Shown here: positions 35,921 to 44,485 of the stretch, in pieces | How positions within the stretch are numbered: position 1 is the first letter of the stretch | Layout: the number at the start of each line of letters is the position of its first letter | Assembly (NCBI RefSeq): GCF_018070025.1 | Contig: NZ_JAGPYQ010000001.1 | Span: 2,666,001-2,730,000 of the forward strand | Direction: 5' to 3' | DNA: 64,000 nucleotides | Origin: Streptomyces liliiviolaceus | GTDB taxonomy: Bacteria; Actinomycetota; Actinomycetes; Streptomycetales; Streptomycetaceae | Position numbers and translations under genes: made by a program | The notes under the pieces: generated by a model | Seen by the model: the letters and a program-made list of their open reading frames with translations, nothing else | Told to the model about the DNA's origin: nothing | The model's database searches: none

Positions 35921-36780
35921 GCACACTTGTCGAGCGTGCCGAGACGGCGGACGGCTACCGGGCCGGGCGGACCCTGCCGCTGCGGGTCGAGCTGATGCGC
36001 CAGCTGAAGCGCCGCCGCACGCTGATCATGGGGGCGATCCTCGCCGCCCTGCCGTTCGTGCTGGTCGTGGCCTTCGCGATCGGCGGCCAGCCGGAGGGCC
36101 GCGAGGGCCGGGTCACCCTCATGGACACGGCCACGGCGTCGGGCGCCAACTTCGCCGCGACGAACCTCTTCGTCTCGGCGGGCTTCCTGCTGGTCGTCCC
36201 GGTCGCGCTGTTCTGCGGCGACACCGTCGCCTCGGAGGCCAGCTGGTCCTCCCTGCGCTATCTGCTCGCCGCGCCCGTGCCCAGGGCCCGCCTCCTGTGG
36301 TCCAAGCTCGTGGTCGCGCTCGGCCTCAGCCTCGCCGCGATGGTGCTGCTGCCGGTCGTCGCACTGCTGGTGGGCTCGGTCGCGTACGGCTGGGGTCCGC
36401 TGGAGATCCCCACCGGGGGCTCCCTGTCCGCGGGCACCGCGGCCCAGCGCCTGGTGATCGTGATCGCGTTCATCTTCGCGTCCCAACTGGTCACCGCCGG
36501 GCTCGCGTTCTGGCTGTCGACGAAGACCGACGCCCCGCTGGGCGCGGTGGGCGGCGCGGTCGGCCTGACGATCGTCGGGAACGTACTGGACGCCGTCACC
36601 GCCCTCGGCGACTGGCGCCACTTCCTGCCCGCGCACTGGCAGTTCGCGTGGGCCGACGCGGTGCAGCCCACCCCCGAATGGGGCGGCATGATCCAGGGCA
36701 CGGCCGTCTCGGTCACGTACGCGCTGGTGCTGTTCGCCCTGGCGTTCCGCGGGTTCGCCCGCAAGGACGTGGTGTCGTAG
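35917..36780 (+). CDS. ABC-2-type transporter permease
   Basis: 287 residues, GTG start overlapping the ATPase fusion gene by 4 bp. About six hydrophobic segments follow a short cytoplasmic start, with the family pattern FCGDTVASEASWSSLRYLLAAPVPRARLLWSKL between segments 2 and 3 (split here across about 105-137). It is the membrane partner of the fused ATPase and exports an unknown substrate, perhaps related to what the extracellular hydrolase domain acts on. Confidence 0.88.
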   Translation: MSTLVERAETADGYRAGRTLPLRVELMRQLKRRRTLIMGAILAALPFVLVVAFAIGGQPEGREGRVTLMDTATASGANFAATNLFVSAGFLLVVPVALFCGDTVASEASWSSLRYLLAAPVPRARLLWSKLVVALGLSLAAMVLLPVVALLVGSVAYGWGPLEIPTGGSLSAGTAAQRLVIVIAFIFASQLVTAGLAFWLSTKTDAPLGAVGGAVGLTIVGNVLDAVTALGDWRHFLPAHWQFAWADAVQPTPEWGGMIQGTAVSVTYALVLFALAFRGFARKDVVS

Positions 36781-36825
36781 AAGCCCCGTAAAGCGGCTTC
36801 TGTCCTCCCCTCCCGGTGCCCCTCG

Positions 36826-36859
36826 GACCCTCCGGTGACTCCCAGGTCTCCGGAGGGTC
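36826..36859 (+). terminator. Hairpin terminator after the ABC permease
   Basis: Perfect 10-bp arms GACCCTCCGG and CCGGAGGGTC with a 14-nt loop. A smaller hairpin AGAAGCC/GGCTTCT begins right at the stop codon (36779-36800). Confidence 0.65.
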
Positions 36860-36992
36860 ACCCACCGGTCTCGACCGGCGTCCACCGTGGCCGCATCGAG
36901 ATCCATCCGCAACGCCTCGGGCCGCTCCTTCCGCCCGCCCCGGCCGTCACAGTCACAGACGTCGGCTCACAGCGGTCACCGAGGGGACACAC

Positions 36993-38696
36993 ATGAGGCG
37001 CACCGAACGGCAACGGACAGAGCGGCAGGACACGCGGGGAGGACCGCCGGGCGCGCGGCGACCGCGCGTACGCGTGCGCCGGCGGGGGCGGCGCGTGCGT
37101 GGCGTGTTCGTCGCGGCGACCGTCTCGCTCGGACTCCTGCTCACCGCCTGCGGCGGCGGCATCGGCGACGACTCGAAAGACCGGGGCAGTGGCAGGACCC
37201 GGGAGGACAACGGGTTCCCGGCCCCCGCCCCGGCCCAGCCGACGGCCCCGCCGGCCACGGGCGGGGGAACCGATCAGGGCTACGAGGACGACGAGGGCAA
37301 GGGCGAACTCCGGGAGAGCGCGCCCCCGGCCGACTACCTCTCCACGTTCGCCCTGGACGTCGACACCGCGTCGTACGGGTACGCGCGCCGAACCCTGCGG
37401 GAGGGGCGGCGGCCCGATCCGTCGACGGTCCGCCCCGAGGAATTCATCAACAGCTTCCGCCAGAACTACGAGCGCCCCGACGGCAACGGCTTCACGGTCA
37501 CGATGGACGGCGCGCGCACGGCCGCCCCCGAGGACGGGTTCGAGGACGGCATCGAAGAGGAGAGCCGGGACTGGCGCTTCCTCCGGGTCGGCCTGGCCAC
37601 CCGGGAGGCCGAGGACAGCGGCGAACGGCGGCCCGCAGCCCTGACCTTCGTCATCGACGTCTCCGGCTCGATGGCCGAACCGGGCCGCCTGGACCTGGCC
37701 AAGGAATCCCTCGACGTGATGACGGACCGGCTGCGCGACGACGACGCGGTCGCGCTGGTCAGCTTCAGCGACGAGGCGCGGACCGTGCTGCCGATGACAC
37801 GCCTGGGCGACCACCGGGGCCGCGTCCACGAGGCGATCGACACCCTCGAACCCACCGACTCGACCAACCTCGGCGCGGGCGTCACGACCGGCTACCGTAC
37901 GGCCGTCGAGGGGCTGCGGGAAGGCGCCACCAACCGGGTCGTACTGCTCTCCGACGCCCTCGCCAACACCGGCGAGACCGACGCCGACGCCATCCTCGAC
38001 CGGATCGGGGACGCCCGCCGCGAGCACGGCATCACGCTCTTCGGGGTCGGCGTGGGCAGCGACTACGGCGACGCGCTGATGGAACGCCTCGCGGACAAGG
38101 GGGACGGGCACACGACGTACGTGTCCGGGGCGGAGGAGGCGCGCACGGTCTTCTGCGACGAGTTGCCGCGCAACATCGACCTGACGGCGAGGGACGCGAA
38201 GGCGCAGGTGTCCTTCGACCCCGTCACCGTGGACCAATTCCGTCTGATCGGCTACGACAACCGTCAGGTCGCCGACGAGGACTTCCGCGACGACCGGGTG
38301 GACGGCGGCGAGACGGGTCCGGGGCACACGGTGACGGCGCTGTACGCGGTGCGGGTCAAGCCCGGTGCGAGGGGGCACGTGGCGACGGCGACCGTGCGGT
38401 GGCTGGACCCTTCCACCCGTGTCCCGCACGAGGAGACGGGCTGGGTGGAGGCGGACGCGCTCGACGGTCCGCTGTGGACCACGACGACCGCACGAAGCGG
38501 GCTCCAGGTGACGGCGGTCGCGGCGTACTTCGCGGACGCGCTCCGCTCGGGTGACGGTCGGTGGAGTGCGCTGCCGGGGGCACTGCCGCTGGGCGAACTG
38601 GGCCGCCGCGCCTCGCATCTGGCCGCCACCACGGAGAGCCGCGCGATCCAAGACTTGTCAAACACGATCACCCAGGCAACAACCCTGCCCAGTTAA
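36993..38696 (+). CDS. von Willebrand factor A lipoprotein (YfbK-like)
   Basis: 567 residues. A lipobox LLLTAC (Cys53) follows a hydrophobic core, preceded by an unusually long and arginine-rich n-region of about 37 residues. After a Pro/Ala-rich linker comes a short YfbK N-terminal domain (YLSTFALDVDTASYGYARR), then a vWA domain with MIDAS DVSGSM (222-227), and a C-terminal DUF3520-like region. Such proteins bind partner proteins in a metal-dependent way at the outer membrane face. The ATG at 36993 follows GAGGGGA. It is separate from the ABC genes by a hairpin. Confidence 0.87.
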   Translation: MRRTERQRTERQDTRGGPPGARRPRVRVRRRGRRVRGVFVAATVSLGLLLTACGGGIGDDSKDRGSGRTREDNGFPAPAPAQPTAPPATGGGTDQGYEDDEGKGELRESAPPADYLSTFALDVDTASYGYARRTLREGRRPDPSTVRPEEFINSFRQNYERPDGNGFTVTMDGARTAAPEDGFEDGIEEESRDWRFLRVGLATREAEDSGERRPAALTFVIDVSGSMAEPGRLDLAKESLDVMTDRLRDDDAVALVSFSDEARTVLPMTRLGDHRGRVHEAIDTLEPTDSTNLGAGVTTGYRTAVEGLREGATNRVVLLSDALANTGETDADAILDRIGDARREHGITLFGVGVGSDYGDALMERLADKGDGHTTYVSGAEEARTVFCDELPRNIDLTARDAKAQVSFDPVTVDQFRLIGYDNRQVADEDFRDDRVDGGETGPGHTVTALYAVRVKPGARGHVATATVRWLDPSTRVPHEETGWVEADALDGPLWTTTTARSGLQVTAVAAYFADALRSGDGRWSALPGALPLGELGRRASHLAATTESRAIQDLSNTITQATTLPS

Positions 38697-38698
38697 CC

Positions 38699-39148
38699 CC
38701 CCGCGCCCCTGAGGGACGGGGCCTTGAGGTCGCCATCTAGGTGCGGCCCGGTGGGGGCTGATCGCGCAGTTCCCCGCGCCCCTGAGGGGCGTGGCCTTGA
38801 GGTCGCTGTGCAGGTGCGGCCCGGTGGGGGCTGGCCGCGCAGTTCCCCGCGCCCCTAAAAGCCGGCCCGTGCCCCGTGAGGGGCGCGGGGAACGGCGCGG
38901 GTCACCCCCACGGACCGGCACGTCGGTTCGGTGCGCAGCCCCCCGCCCCGTGAGGGGCGCGGGGAACGGCGCGGGTCACCCCCACGGACCGGCACGTCGG
39001 TTCGGTGCGCAGCCCCCCGCCCCGTGAGGGGCGCGGGGAACGGCGCGGCCAACCCCCACGGACCGGCACGTCCGCGCGGCGCGCAGCCACCCACCCCCTA
39101 AGGGGCGCGGGGAACGGCGCGGGTCACCCCCACCCACCCGCACGTCCG
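38699..39148. repeat. Array of 73- and 74-bp GC-rich repeats in two orientations
   Basis: Two and a half units of 73 bp (starts at 38701, 38774, 38847; core GTTCCCCGCGCCCCT) are followed by four units of exactly 74 bp in the opposite sense, with the core AGGGGCGCGGGGAACGGCGC starting at 38879, 38953, 39027 and 39101. The first two 74-bp units are almost identical and the last is diverged. It fills most of the 527-nt gap between the convergent vWA and GT-C genes. The head-to-head centre (about 38847-38900) can form a long hairpin. Confidence 0.85.
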
Positions 39149-39223
39149 CCCGGCGCGCAACCACCCACCCCCGAAGGCACGCGGACACGCACCCGCAGTC
39201 GACAGCCAACCCCCGACCGGAGG

Positions 39224-40981
39224 TCACCCGCACAGCTTCCTCTCCGCGAGAAGCGGATCGTTCGGGAACCGAAACGACGTCCGCTCCCACGAACCCACCG
39301 CGTTCCGCAGGAACCGCCCCGCCGTCAACCGCCCCCGAACAGCCCCCTCCAGCTCGGCCAGAGCCCCGCACCGCAACGCCCGCCGCGCAGCGCCCACCTC
39401 GGCGGCCGAGACCCCGGCGGGCGGCATCCCCACCCCCCGGTCGGCCACCAGCCAGGCCGCCGGCAGGTGCTTGTCGTGGCCCACCCGCCCCGCCCCGACC
39501 CGCTCGGAATGCGCCGCCAGGGGATACGCGAGCCCGATCGGATCCAGCGCGGCCCCGTCGAGCGGAACGACCGAGCCGTTGAGTCCCAGGACCACATAAC
39601 TCGCCGTCACCCCGCCGGAGGAGCCCCGGACCCACCCGTCCTTGCCCAGCACCAGCACCGGCGCCCCCGACCGGCCGGCCGCCGCCACCGCACGCGCGTA
39701 CCGCAAGTGGTGCGGCGCCCCCGCGAAGGTGTGCCGCACGGGATGCGGATCGGCGTTGTGCCGCACGTACACCCCGCGCTCGTCCGCGATCCCCGCCGGC
39801 CCGATCTGCCCGCCGTACGGCATCCGCAGCCAGCCCGCGCAGACCACCGCCCACAGCCCGACGCCGACCGCCGCCAACGTGCCCACCCGCGTCACCGGGA
39901 CGACGAACACGGGCAGCAGCATCAGCAGCAGCCCGGGCAGCAGCATGCGCCCGTGCATGAAGTCACCGCCGACCTTCACGACGTACAGCCAGCACAGCAG
40001 CCCGGCGACGACGGGCGCGAGTGCGGGCACGACCCGCACCACTCCCGACACGCGCAGACCCCCCGGCCCGCGCAAGCTCCCGCGGGCCGGAACGAGCGCC
40101 ACCGCCACGAACAGCACCGGCACCCACAGCAGATACGGCTGCGCGAAGTCCCCGAGGTAGATCAGCCCCCGCCCCCACAGACTCCGCGAGGCCTCCTTCG
40201 TCACGGCGGGCAGCGGCACCAGATGTCCGTAGTACCCGGCCCGGAACACCTCGTACGCGACCGGCAGTGCCCCCGCCGCCCCCGCCCCCGCGAACGCCCC
40301 CCGCCACGACGGCCGTACGAGCAGCCACTGGGCGCCCAGGAACACCACGGTCACCAGCCCCAGATCGGGCCGCACCAGAGGACCGAGCCCGATGACGAAT
40401 GACGTGACGAGCGAGGCCGGCCTCGTCGTCAGCGCCAGCCACGCGCCCGCGATCCAGCACGTCGCGAGCCCCGTCTCCAGCCCCGAGGTCGCGAAGTCCC
40501 AGACGGGCGGCAGCCCGAGCAGCACCAGGGACCCGAGCGGCACGGCCGCCCGCCCGCCGTACGTCCGCAGCGCGCCGATCCCCGCCAGCGCGAACCCGGC
40601 CGCGGTCAGCAGCAGCCCCCCGTACACCGCCGCCGTCGCCGGATCGACCCCCGCCGCCCCGGCCGCGACGAGCAGCCACTGCCACAGGGTGCCGGTCGAC
40701 GACTCGACCCGCTCACCCGCGTTGAACACGGGCCCGTTCCCCGCGAGCACCTGCCGCACGGTCCGTACGTAGATGTAGGCGTCGTCGGACATCCACCGCC
40801 GCCGGAACCCCGCGTACGCGATCAGCAGCGCGGGCACGACCCACACCGCCACCCGCAGCCGGTCCGCCCACGCGGTACCGGGACCGGACCCGGGCGGCAG
40901 GGACAGGGCGGACGACGAGGGCGGACGGTTCCTGCCGTGGAAGAAGTGCGAGGGGCGGGCGGGGGAGTGCGTCGACGTCAT
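39224..40981 (-). CDS. GT-C-type membrane glycosyltransferase-like protein (AftB/ZomB-like)
   Basis: 585 residues, about ten hydrophobic segments, then a soluble C-terminal domain of some 200 residues. The first outer loop carries RRRWMSDDAYIYVRTVRQVL, with the acidic DD typical of GT-C polyprenyl-sugar transferases, followed by NAGERVESSTGTLWQWLL. Related actinobacterial proteins include the arabinofuranosyltransferase AftB, and databases often name them ZomB. It is expected to transfer a lipid-linked sugar outside the membrane. The acceptor is unknown. It is divergent from the acyl-CoA ligase gene. Confidence 0.75.
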   Translation of the reverse strand: MTSTHSPARPSHFFHGRNRPPSSSALSLPPGSGPGTAWADRLRVAVWVVPALLIAYAGFRRRWMSDDAYIYVRTVRQVLAGNGPVFNAGERVESSTGTLWQWLLVAAGAAGVDPATAAVYGGLLLTAAGFALAGIGALRTYGGRAAVPLGSLVLLGLPPVWDFATSGLETGLATCWIAGAWLALTTRPASLVTSFVIGLGPLVRPDLGLVTVVFLGAQWLLVRPSWRGAFAGAGAAGALPVAYEVFRAGYYGHLVPLPAVTKEASRSLWGRGLIYLGDFAQPYLLWVPVLFVAVALVPARGSLRGPGGLRVSGVVRVVPALAPVVAGLLCWLYVVKVGGDFMHGRMLLPGLLLMLLPVFVVPVTRVGTLAAVGVGLWAVVCAGWLRMPYGGQIGPAGIADERGVYVRHNADPHPVRHTFAGAPHHLRYARAVAAAGRSGAPVLVLGKDGWVRGSSGGVTASYVVLGLNGSVVPLDGAALDPIGLAYPLAAHSERVGAGRVGHDKHLPAAWLVADRGVGMPPAGVSAAEVGAARRALRCGALAELEGAVRGRLTAGRFLRNAVGSWERTSFRFPNDPLLAERKLCG

Positions 40982-41043
40982 GATCCGTTCATCGGCCCAC
41001 GTCCGGCCGAGCTTGACGGGCCTGTTGAAAATCCCCTACGCAT

Positions 41044-41057
41044 GAGTAAGTTTACTC
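41044..41057. promoter_or_regulatory. TetR-type palindrome before the acyl-CoA ligase
   Basis: GAGTAAGTTTACTC has perfect 6-bp arms around GT and is followed by a partial repeat (GTAAGTAAG). It lies in the 143-nt divergent gap, 68 nt before the ligase ATG. It resembles sites of TetR regulators of fatty-acid genes. The regulator is not in the window. Confidence 0.6.
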
Positions 41058-41124
41058 CGAAGTAAGTAAGCGTCACCGCAACGGGCAAGCGCCACCGCAC
41101 CGAGAGCCGCCACCGGGAGCCGCC

Positions 41125-43146
41125 ATGGGCGTACGCAGGGAACTGAAACAGGCGAAGAAGCGCACCGATCCGAGAGGCCGTGTCCAGGTCGACCTCACGA
41201 GGGACGGGAGCGGCACGGTCCGTGAGGCGCGCATGCCCGCCCTCGCCCCGACCACCACCACCGGCAGCATCGCCGACCTGCCCTTCGCCAACGCGGCCGA
41301 GGCACCCGACGCCGTGGTCCTGCGCCGCGCCGAACGCGGCACCTGGCAGCCGGTGACCGCCACCGCCTTCGCCCGTGAAGTCACCGCCGTGGCCAAGGGG
41401 TTGATCGCGGCGGGTCTCGAACCGGGCGGCCGCGTGGCGGTGATGTCCCGTACCCGCTACGAGTGGACGCTGCTCGACTTCGCGATCTGGGCCGCGGGCG
41501 GCCTGTCCGTCCCGGTGTATCCCACCTCCTCGCCCCAGCAGATCGAGTGGATCGTCCGGGACTCCGCCGCCCGTCTCGTCGTCGTCGAGACACCGGAGAA
41601 CGCGGCGGCGGTCACGACCGGCACGGCCGACCACCCGGCACCCCCGCGCATCTGGCAGCTCGACGCCGAGGCCGACGGGGCCGCCGAGGTTGACCGCGAG
41701 GGAACCGTTCGCGGTGGCGCCGTCGCCGAACTGACCGCCCTCGGACGCGACCTGCCCGACGACGAGGTCACCAAGCGCCGCGCCGCCCTGAACCCCGACA
41801 CCGTCGCGACGATCTGCTACACCTCCGGCACCACCGGCCGGCCCAAGGGCTGCGTCCTCACCCACGCCAACCTGTACGCCGAGGCCGCCAACACCGTCGA
41901 ACTCCTCCACCCCGTCTTCAAGGAGGTCACCGGCCAGCAGGCCTCGACCCTCCTCTTCCTGCCCCTCGCCCACATCCTGGGCCGCACCCTCCAGATCTCC
42001 TGTCTGATGGCACGGATCGAGCTGGGCCACTTCCCGAGCATCAAGCCCGACGAACTCCGCCCGGCGCTCAGGGAGTTCCGGCCCACTTTCCTGGTCGGCG
42101 TGCCCTACCTCTTCGAGAAGATCCACGGCACCGGCCGCGCCACCGCCGAACGCATCGGCCGCGGCGCCTCCTTCGACCGCGCCCACCGCGTCGCCGTCCG
42201 CTTCGGCGAACTGCACCTGGACAGGTTCCTCGGCCGCGGCAAGGGGCCGGGCCTCGGTCTCTACGCCGCCTGGGCCCTGTACGACCTGCTGGTCTACCGC
42301 CGTGTCCGCAAGGAGATCGGCGGCCGTACGCGCTATGCCATCAGCGGCGGCTCCCCGCTCGACCGCGAGCTCAGCCTCTTCTTCTACGCCGCCGGCATCC
42401 TCGTCTACGAGGGCTACGGGCTGACGGAGACCACGGCCGCCGCGACCATCGTGCCGCCCCTGCGGCCCCGCCCGGGCACGGTGGGCCTTCCCGTACCGGG
42501 CACGGCCGTCAGGATCGCCGACGACGGCGAGGTGCTCATCAAGGGCGGCATCGTCTTCGGCGCCTACTGGAACGACCCGGCCGCCACCGACGCCGTCCTG
42601 ACCGACGACTGGTTCGCCACCGGCGACCTGGGCTCGCTCGACGAGGACGGCTACCTCACCATCACCGGCCGCAAGAAGGACATCCTCGTCACCTCGGGCG
42701 GCAAGAACGTCTCCCCGGCCGTCCTGGAGGACCGCCTGCGCAGCCGTCCGCCGGTCGGCCAGTGCGTGGTCGTCGGCGACAACCGCTCCTACGTCGCCGC
42801 CCTGATCACCCTGGACCGCGAGGACCTCACCCACTGGCTGTACGTCCGCGGGATGCCGGCCGACACCCCGCTGTCCGAGCTGGTCGGCGACCCGCGGTTG
42901 CGCGCCGACGTCCAGAAGGTCGTGGACCACGCGAACCAGGCCGTCTCCAGGGCCGAGTCGATCCGCGACTTCGCCCTGGTGGAGGGCGAGTTCACCGAGG
43001 ACAACGGCCTGCTGACCCCGTCCCTGAAGATCAAGCGCCACGCGGTGACGGAGGCGTACGCCTCGGACATCGACGCGCTCTACGCCAACCCGTCACCCGC
43101 ACCGGAACAGCAGTACACACGGGAATCGCCCGCACCGGAACGGTGA
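41125..43146 (+). CDS. Long-chain fatty-acid-CoA ligase (FadD15-like)
   Basis: 673-residue adenylate-forming enzyme that activates fatty acids with ATP and CoA. Seen: the P-loop ICYTSGTTGRPKGCVLTHAN (about 231-250), YEGYGLTETTAA, the adenylate motif TGDLGSLDEDGYLTITGRKKD and the C-terminal lysine region PSLKIKRHAV. The N-terminal 40 residues are a family extension. It has its own divergent promoter with a TetR-type palindrome. It is convergent with the first rodlin gene, sharing a terminator. Confidence 0.93.
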   Translation: MGVRRELKQAKKRTDPRGRVQVDLTRDGSGTVREARMPALAPTTTTGSIADLPFANAAEAPDAVVLRRAERGTWQPVTATAFAREVTAVAKGLIAAGLEPGGRVAVMSRTRYEWTLLDFAIWAAGGLSVPVYPTSSPQQIEWIVRDSAARLVVVETPENAAAVTTGTADHPAPPRIWQLDAEADGAAEVDREGTVRGGAVAELTALGRDLPDDEVTKRRAALNPDTVATICYTSGTTGRPKGCVLTHANLYAEAANTVELLHPVFKEVTGQQASTLLFLPLAHILGRTLQISCLMARIELGHFPSIKPDELRPALREFRPTFLVGVPYLFEKIHGTGRATAERIGRGASFDRAHRVAVRFGELHLDRFLGRGKGPGLGLYAAWALYDLLVYRRVRKEIGGRTRYAISGGSPLDRELSLFFYAAGILVYEGYGLTETTAAATIVPPLRPRPGTVGLPVPGTAVRIADDGEVLIKGGIVFGAYWNDPAATDAVLTDDWFATGDLGSLDEDGYLTITGRKKDILVTSGGKNVSPAVLEDRLRSRPPVGQCVVVGDNRSYVAALITLDREDLTHWLYVRGMPADTPLSELVGDPRLRADVQKVVDHANQAVSRAESIRDFALVEGEFTEDNGLLTPSLKIKRHAVTEAYASDIDALYANPSPAPEQQYTRESPAPER

Positions 43147-43152
43147 ACACGG

Positions 43153-43188
43153 GAACAGCGGGCCACCCCGAAGGGTGACCCGCTGTTC
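43153..43188. terminator. Bidirectional terminator between the acyl-CoA ligase and rodlin genes
   Basis: Arms GAACAGCGGG and CCCGCTGTTC are perfect, and the interior CACCC/GGGTG extends pairing toward a CGAA loop. It lies 7 nt after the ligase stop and 26 nt beyond the rodlin stop. Confidence 0.75.
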
Positions 43189-43213
43189 GCGGAGCATGGT
43201 GGAGCTGGGAAGG

Positions 43214-43624
43214 TCAGCTTCCGGCAGCGCCGTTGCCCGACAGCACCGGGATGTTGTCCAGGATGTGCGACAGGGGCTCGTCGCCCTTCGCCTGGGTGGA
43301 GTTCTCGGTGCACTGCTGGTTCTGCGGGGCCGACAGGATCGGCACGTCCTGGAGGACGGTGACGGGCACCAGGCCGACGAGCGAGGCCAGGTTGGCCTTG
43401 ACCGGCAGACCGACACACGGCTTGTTGAGCGAGCCCTGCACGAGGGAGAGCTGGGGGCTCATCTTGCCGTGCGTGGCCTGGTTGCCGTACTTCTGGACGG
43501 AACCGTTGCCGTTGGCGGTGGTGACGCCGTCGTCGTTGCCGATGGCCAGCGCCTGGGGCGCGGCGACGGCCGACAGACCGGCGACAGAGGCGGCGAGTGC
43601 CGCGGTCGCCATCAGCTTCTTCAT
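43214..43624 (-). CDS. Rodlin-family surface protein (copy 1)
   Basis: 136 residues. Signal peptide MKKLMATAALAASVAGLSAV, then AAPQALA with cleavage before IGNDDG. The mature part is the conserved rodlin sequence: TTANGNGSVQKYGNQATHG, then [20 protein letters not shown], the hydrophobic [15 protein letters not shown] and [20 protein letters not shown], with a Cys pair. Rodlins assemble into amyloid rodlets with chaplins on aerial hyphae and spores of Streptomyces. An AAGGGAA ribosome binding site precedes the ATG. It is the second of two tandem minus-strand copies. Confidence 0.95.
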   Translation of the reverse strand: MKKLMATAALAASVAGLSAVAAPQALAIGNDDGVTTANGNGSVQKYGNQATHGKMSPQLSLVQGSLNKPCVGLPVKANLASLVGLVPVTVLQDVPILSAPQNQQCTENSTQAKGDEPLSHILDNIPVLSGNGAAGS

Positions 43625-43672
43625 TTTCGTTCCCTTTCGGAGAGTGGCCCCCGTAACGGAGCCGCATATTCA

Positions 43673-43701
43673 TCAACAGTGCGGTGGACGGTGCGGTTGC
43701 G
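43673..43701 (-). promoter_or_regulatory. Sigma-BldN-like promoter of rodlin copy 1
   Basis: On the minus strand CGCAAC (43701-43696) and TGTTGA (43678-43673) are separated by 17 bp, each one base from the published sigma-BldN boxes CGTAAC and CGTTGA (usual spacer 16). It lies about 50 nt before the ATG. Rodlin genes are known sigma-BldN targets in S. coelicolor and S. venezuelae. Confidence 0.55.
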
Positions 43702-43776
43702 GGGTTTGCCCCGATTGGCCCACAGGCTTTCCTCGGGACCGGAGCTACGCGCCGCCGTTGACGTGGCAGGGGGAGC

Positions 43777-43801
43777 GGGCCGCCGGGAAGGCCGGCGGCC
43801 C
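43777..43801 (-). terminator. Hairpin after rodlin copy 2
   Basis: Perfect 10-bp arms GGGCCGCCGG and CCGGCGGCCC with a 5-nt loop, 19 nt beyond the stop of the upstream rodlin gene and before the promoter of copy 1. It separates the two tandem genes into single units. Confidence 0.7.
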
Positions 43802-43819
43802 ACAGGGTGATGCGGCAGA

Positions 43820-44233
43820 TCAGCTGCCGGAGGCACCGTTGCCCGAGAGCACCGGGATGTTGCTCAGGATGTGCGAGAGGGGCTCGTCGCCCTTCGCCTG
43901 CGTGGAGTTCTCGGTGCACTGCTGGTTCTGCGGGGCCGACAGGATCGGCACGTCCTGGGCGACCGTGACGGGCACCAGGCCGACGAGCGAGGCCAGGTTG
44001 GCCTTGGCGGGCAGGCCGATGCAGGGCTTGTTCAGCGAACCCTGGATGAGCGCCATCTGCGGGCTCATGTCGCCGTACGTCGCCTGGTTGCCGTAGATCT
44101 GCGCGGCGTGGTTGCCGTTGGCGGTGGTGACGCCGTTGTCGTTGCCGATCGCCATCGCCGAGGGGGCGGCGGCAGCCGTAACACCGGCGACGGAAGCGGC
44201 GACCGCCGCGGCAGCCATAACCTTCTTGATCAC
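43820..44233 (-). CDS. Rodlin-family surface protein (copy 2)
   Basis: 137 residues from a GTG (VIKKVMAAAAVAASVAGV) with AAGGGA at a suitable gap. A signal peptide ends in AAPSAMA before IGNDNG. The mature part is nearly the same as copy 1 (GSLNKPCIGLPAKANLASL and [17 protein letters not shown]). It forms part of the hydrophobic rodlet layer. An alternative in-frame ATG lies five codons inside. Divergent from copy 3 across 252 nt. Confidence 0.93.
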   Translation of the reverse strand: MIKKVMAAAAVAASVAGVTAAAAPSAMAIGNDNGVTTANGNHAAQIYGNQATYGDMSPQMALIQGSLNKPCIGLPAKANLASLVGLVPVTVAQDVPILSAPQNQQCTENSTQAKGDEPLSHILSNIPVLSGNGASGS

Positions 44234-44278
44234 TTGCTGGTCCCTTCTGGAGTAACCCCGTCCACCGGAGCGACCTGG

Positions 44279-44306
44279 ACAACTGCCCCCGGCCCGCATA
44301 GTTGCT
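44279..44306 (-). promoter_or_regulatory. Sigma-BldN-like promoter of rodlin copy 2
   Basis: Minus strand AGCAAC (44306-44301), 16-bp spacer, AGTTGT (44284-44279). The conserved GnAAC and GTTG cores match the sigma-BldN pattern and the exact 16-bp spacing; the outer bases differ from consensus. Confidence 0.45.
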
Positions 44307-44411
44307 CCGGTTCACTCCGATGGCCCATTTGGGAATGCCGTTTGTACTACGCATGCGCGCGCAGCTTTCCGTGAATTACGGACCGCCGAACGGGCCAACC
44401 GGGTGACACGT

Positions 44412-44439
44412 CGAAACCAATCGGCCCCCCTCCGGTTGA
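44412..44439 (+). promoter_or_regulatory. Sigma-BldN-like promoter of rodlin copy 3
   Basis: CGAAAC (44412-44417) and GGTTGA (44434-44439) are separated by exactly 16 bp, each one base from the sigma-BldN consensus, and lie 46 nt before the ATG at 44486. Confidence 0.6.
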
Positions 44440-44485
44440 TGCGGGAGCAGGAACACGGGTCTCTGCGCAGGAAAGGACCGGAGAA

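Noticed and set aside
38699..39148. CRISPR-like array
   Set aside because: Units are contiguous 73/74-bp copies without variable spacers, they invert orientation, and no cas genes are present.
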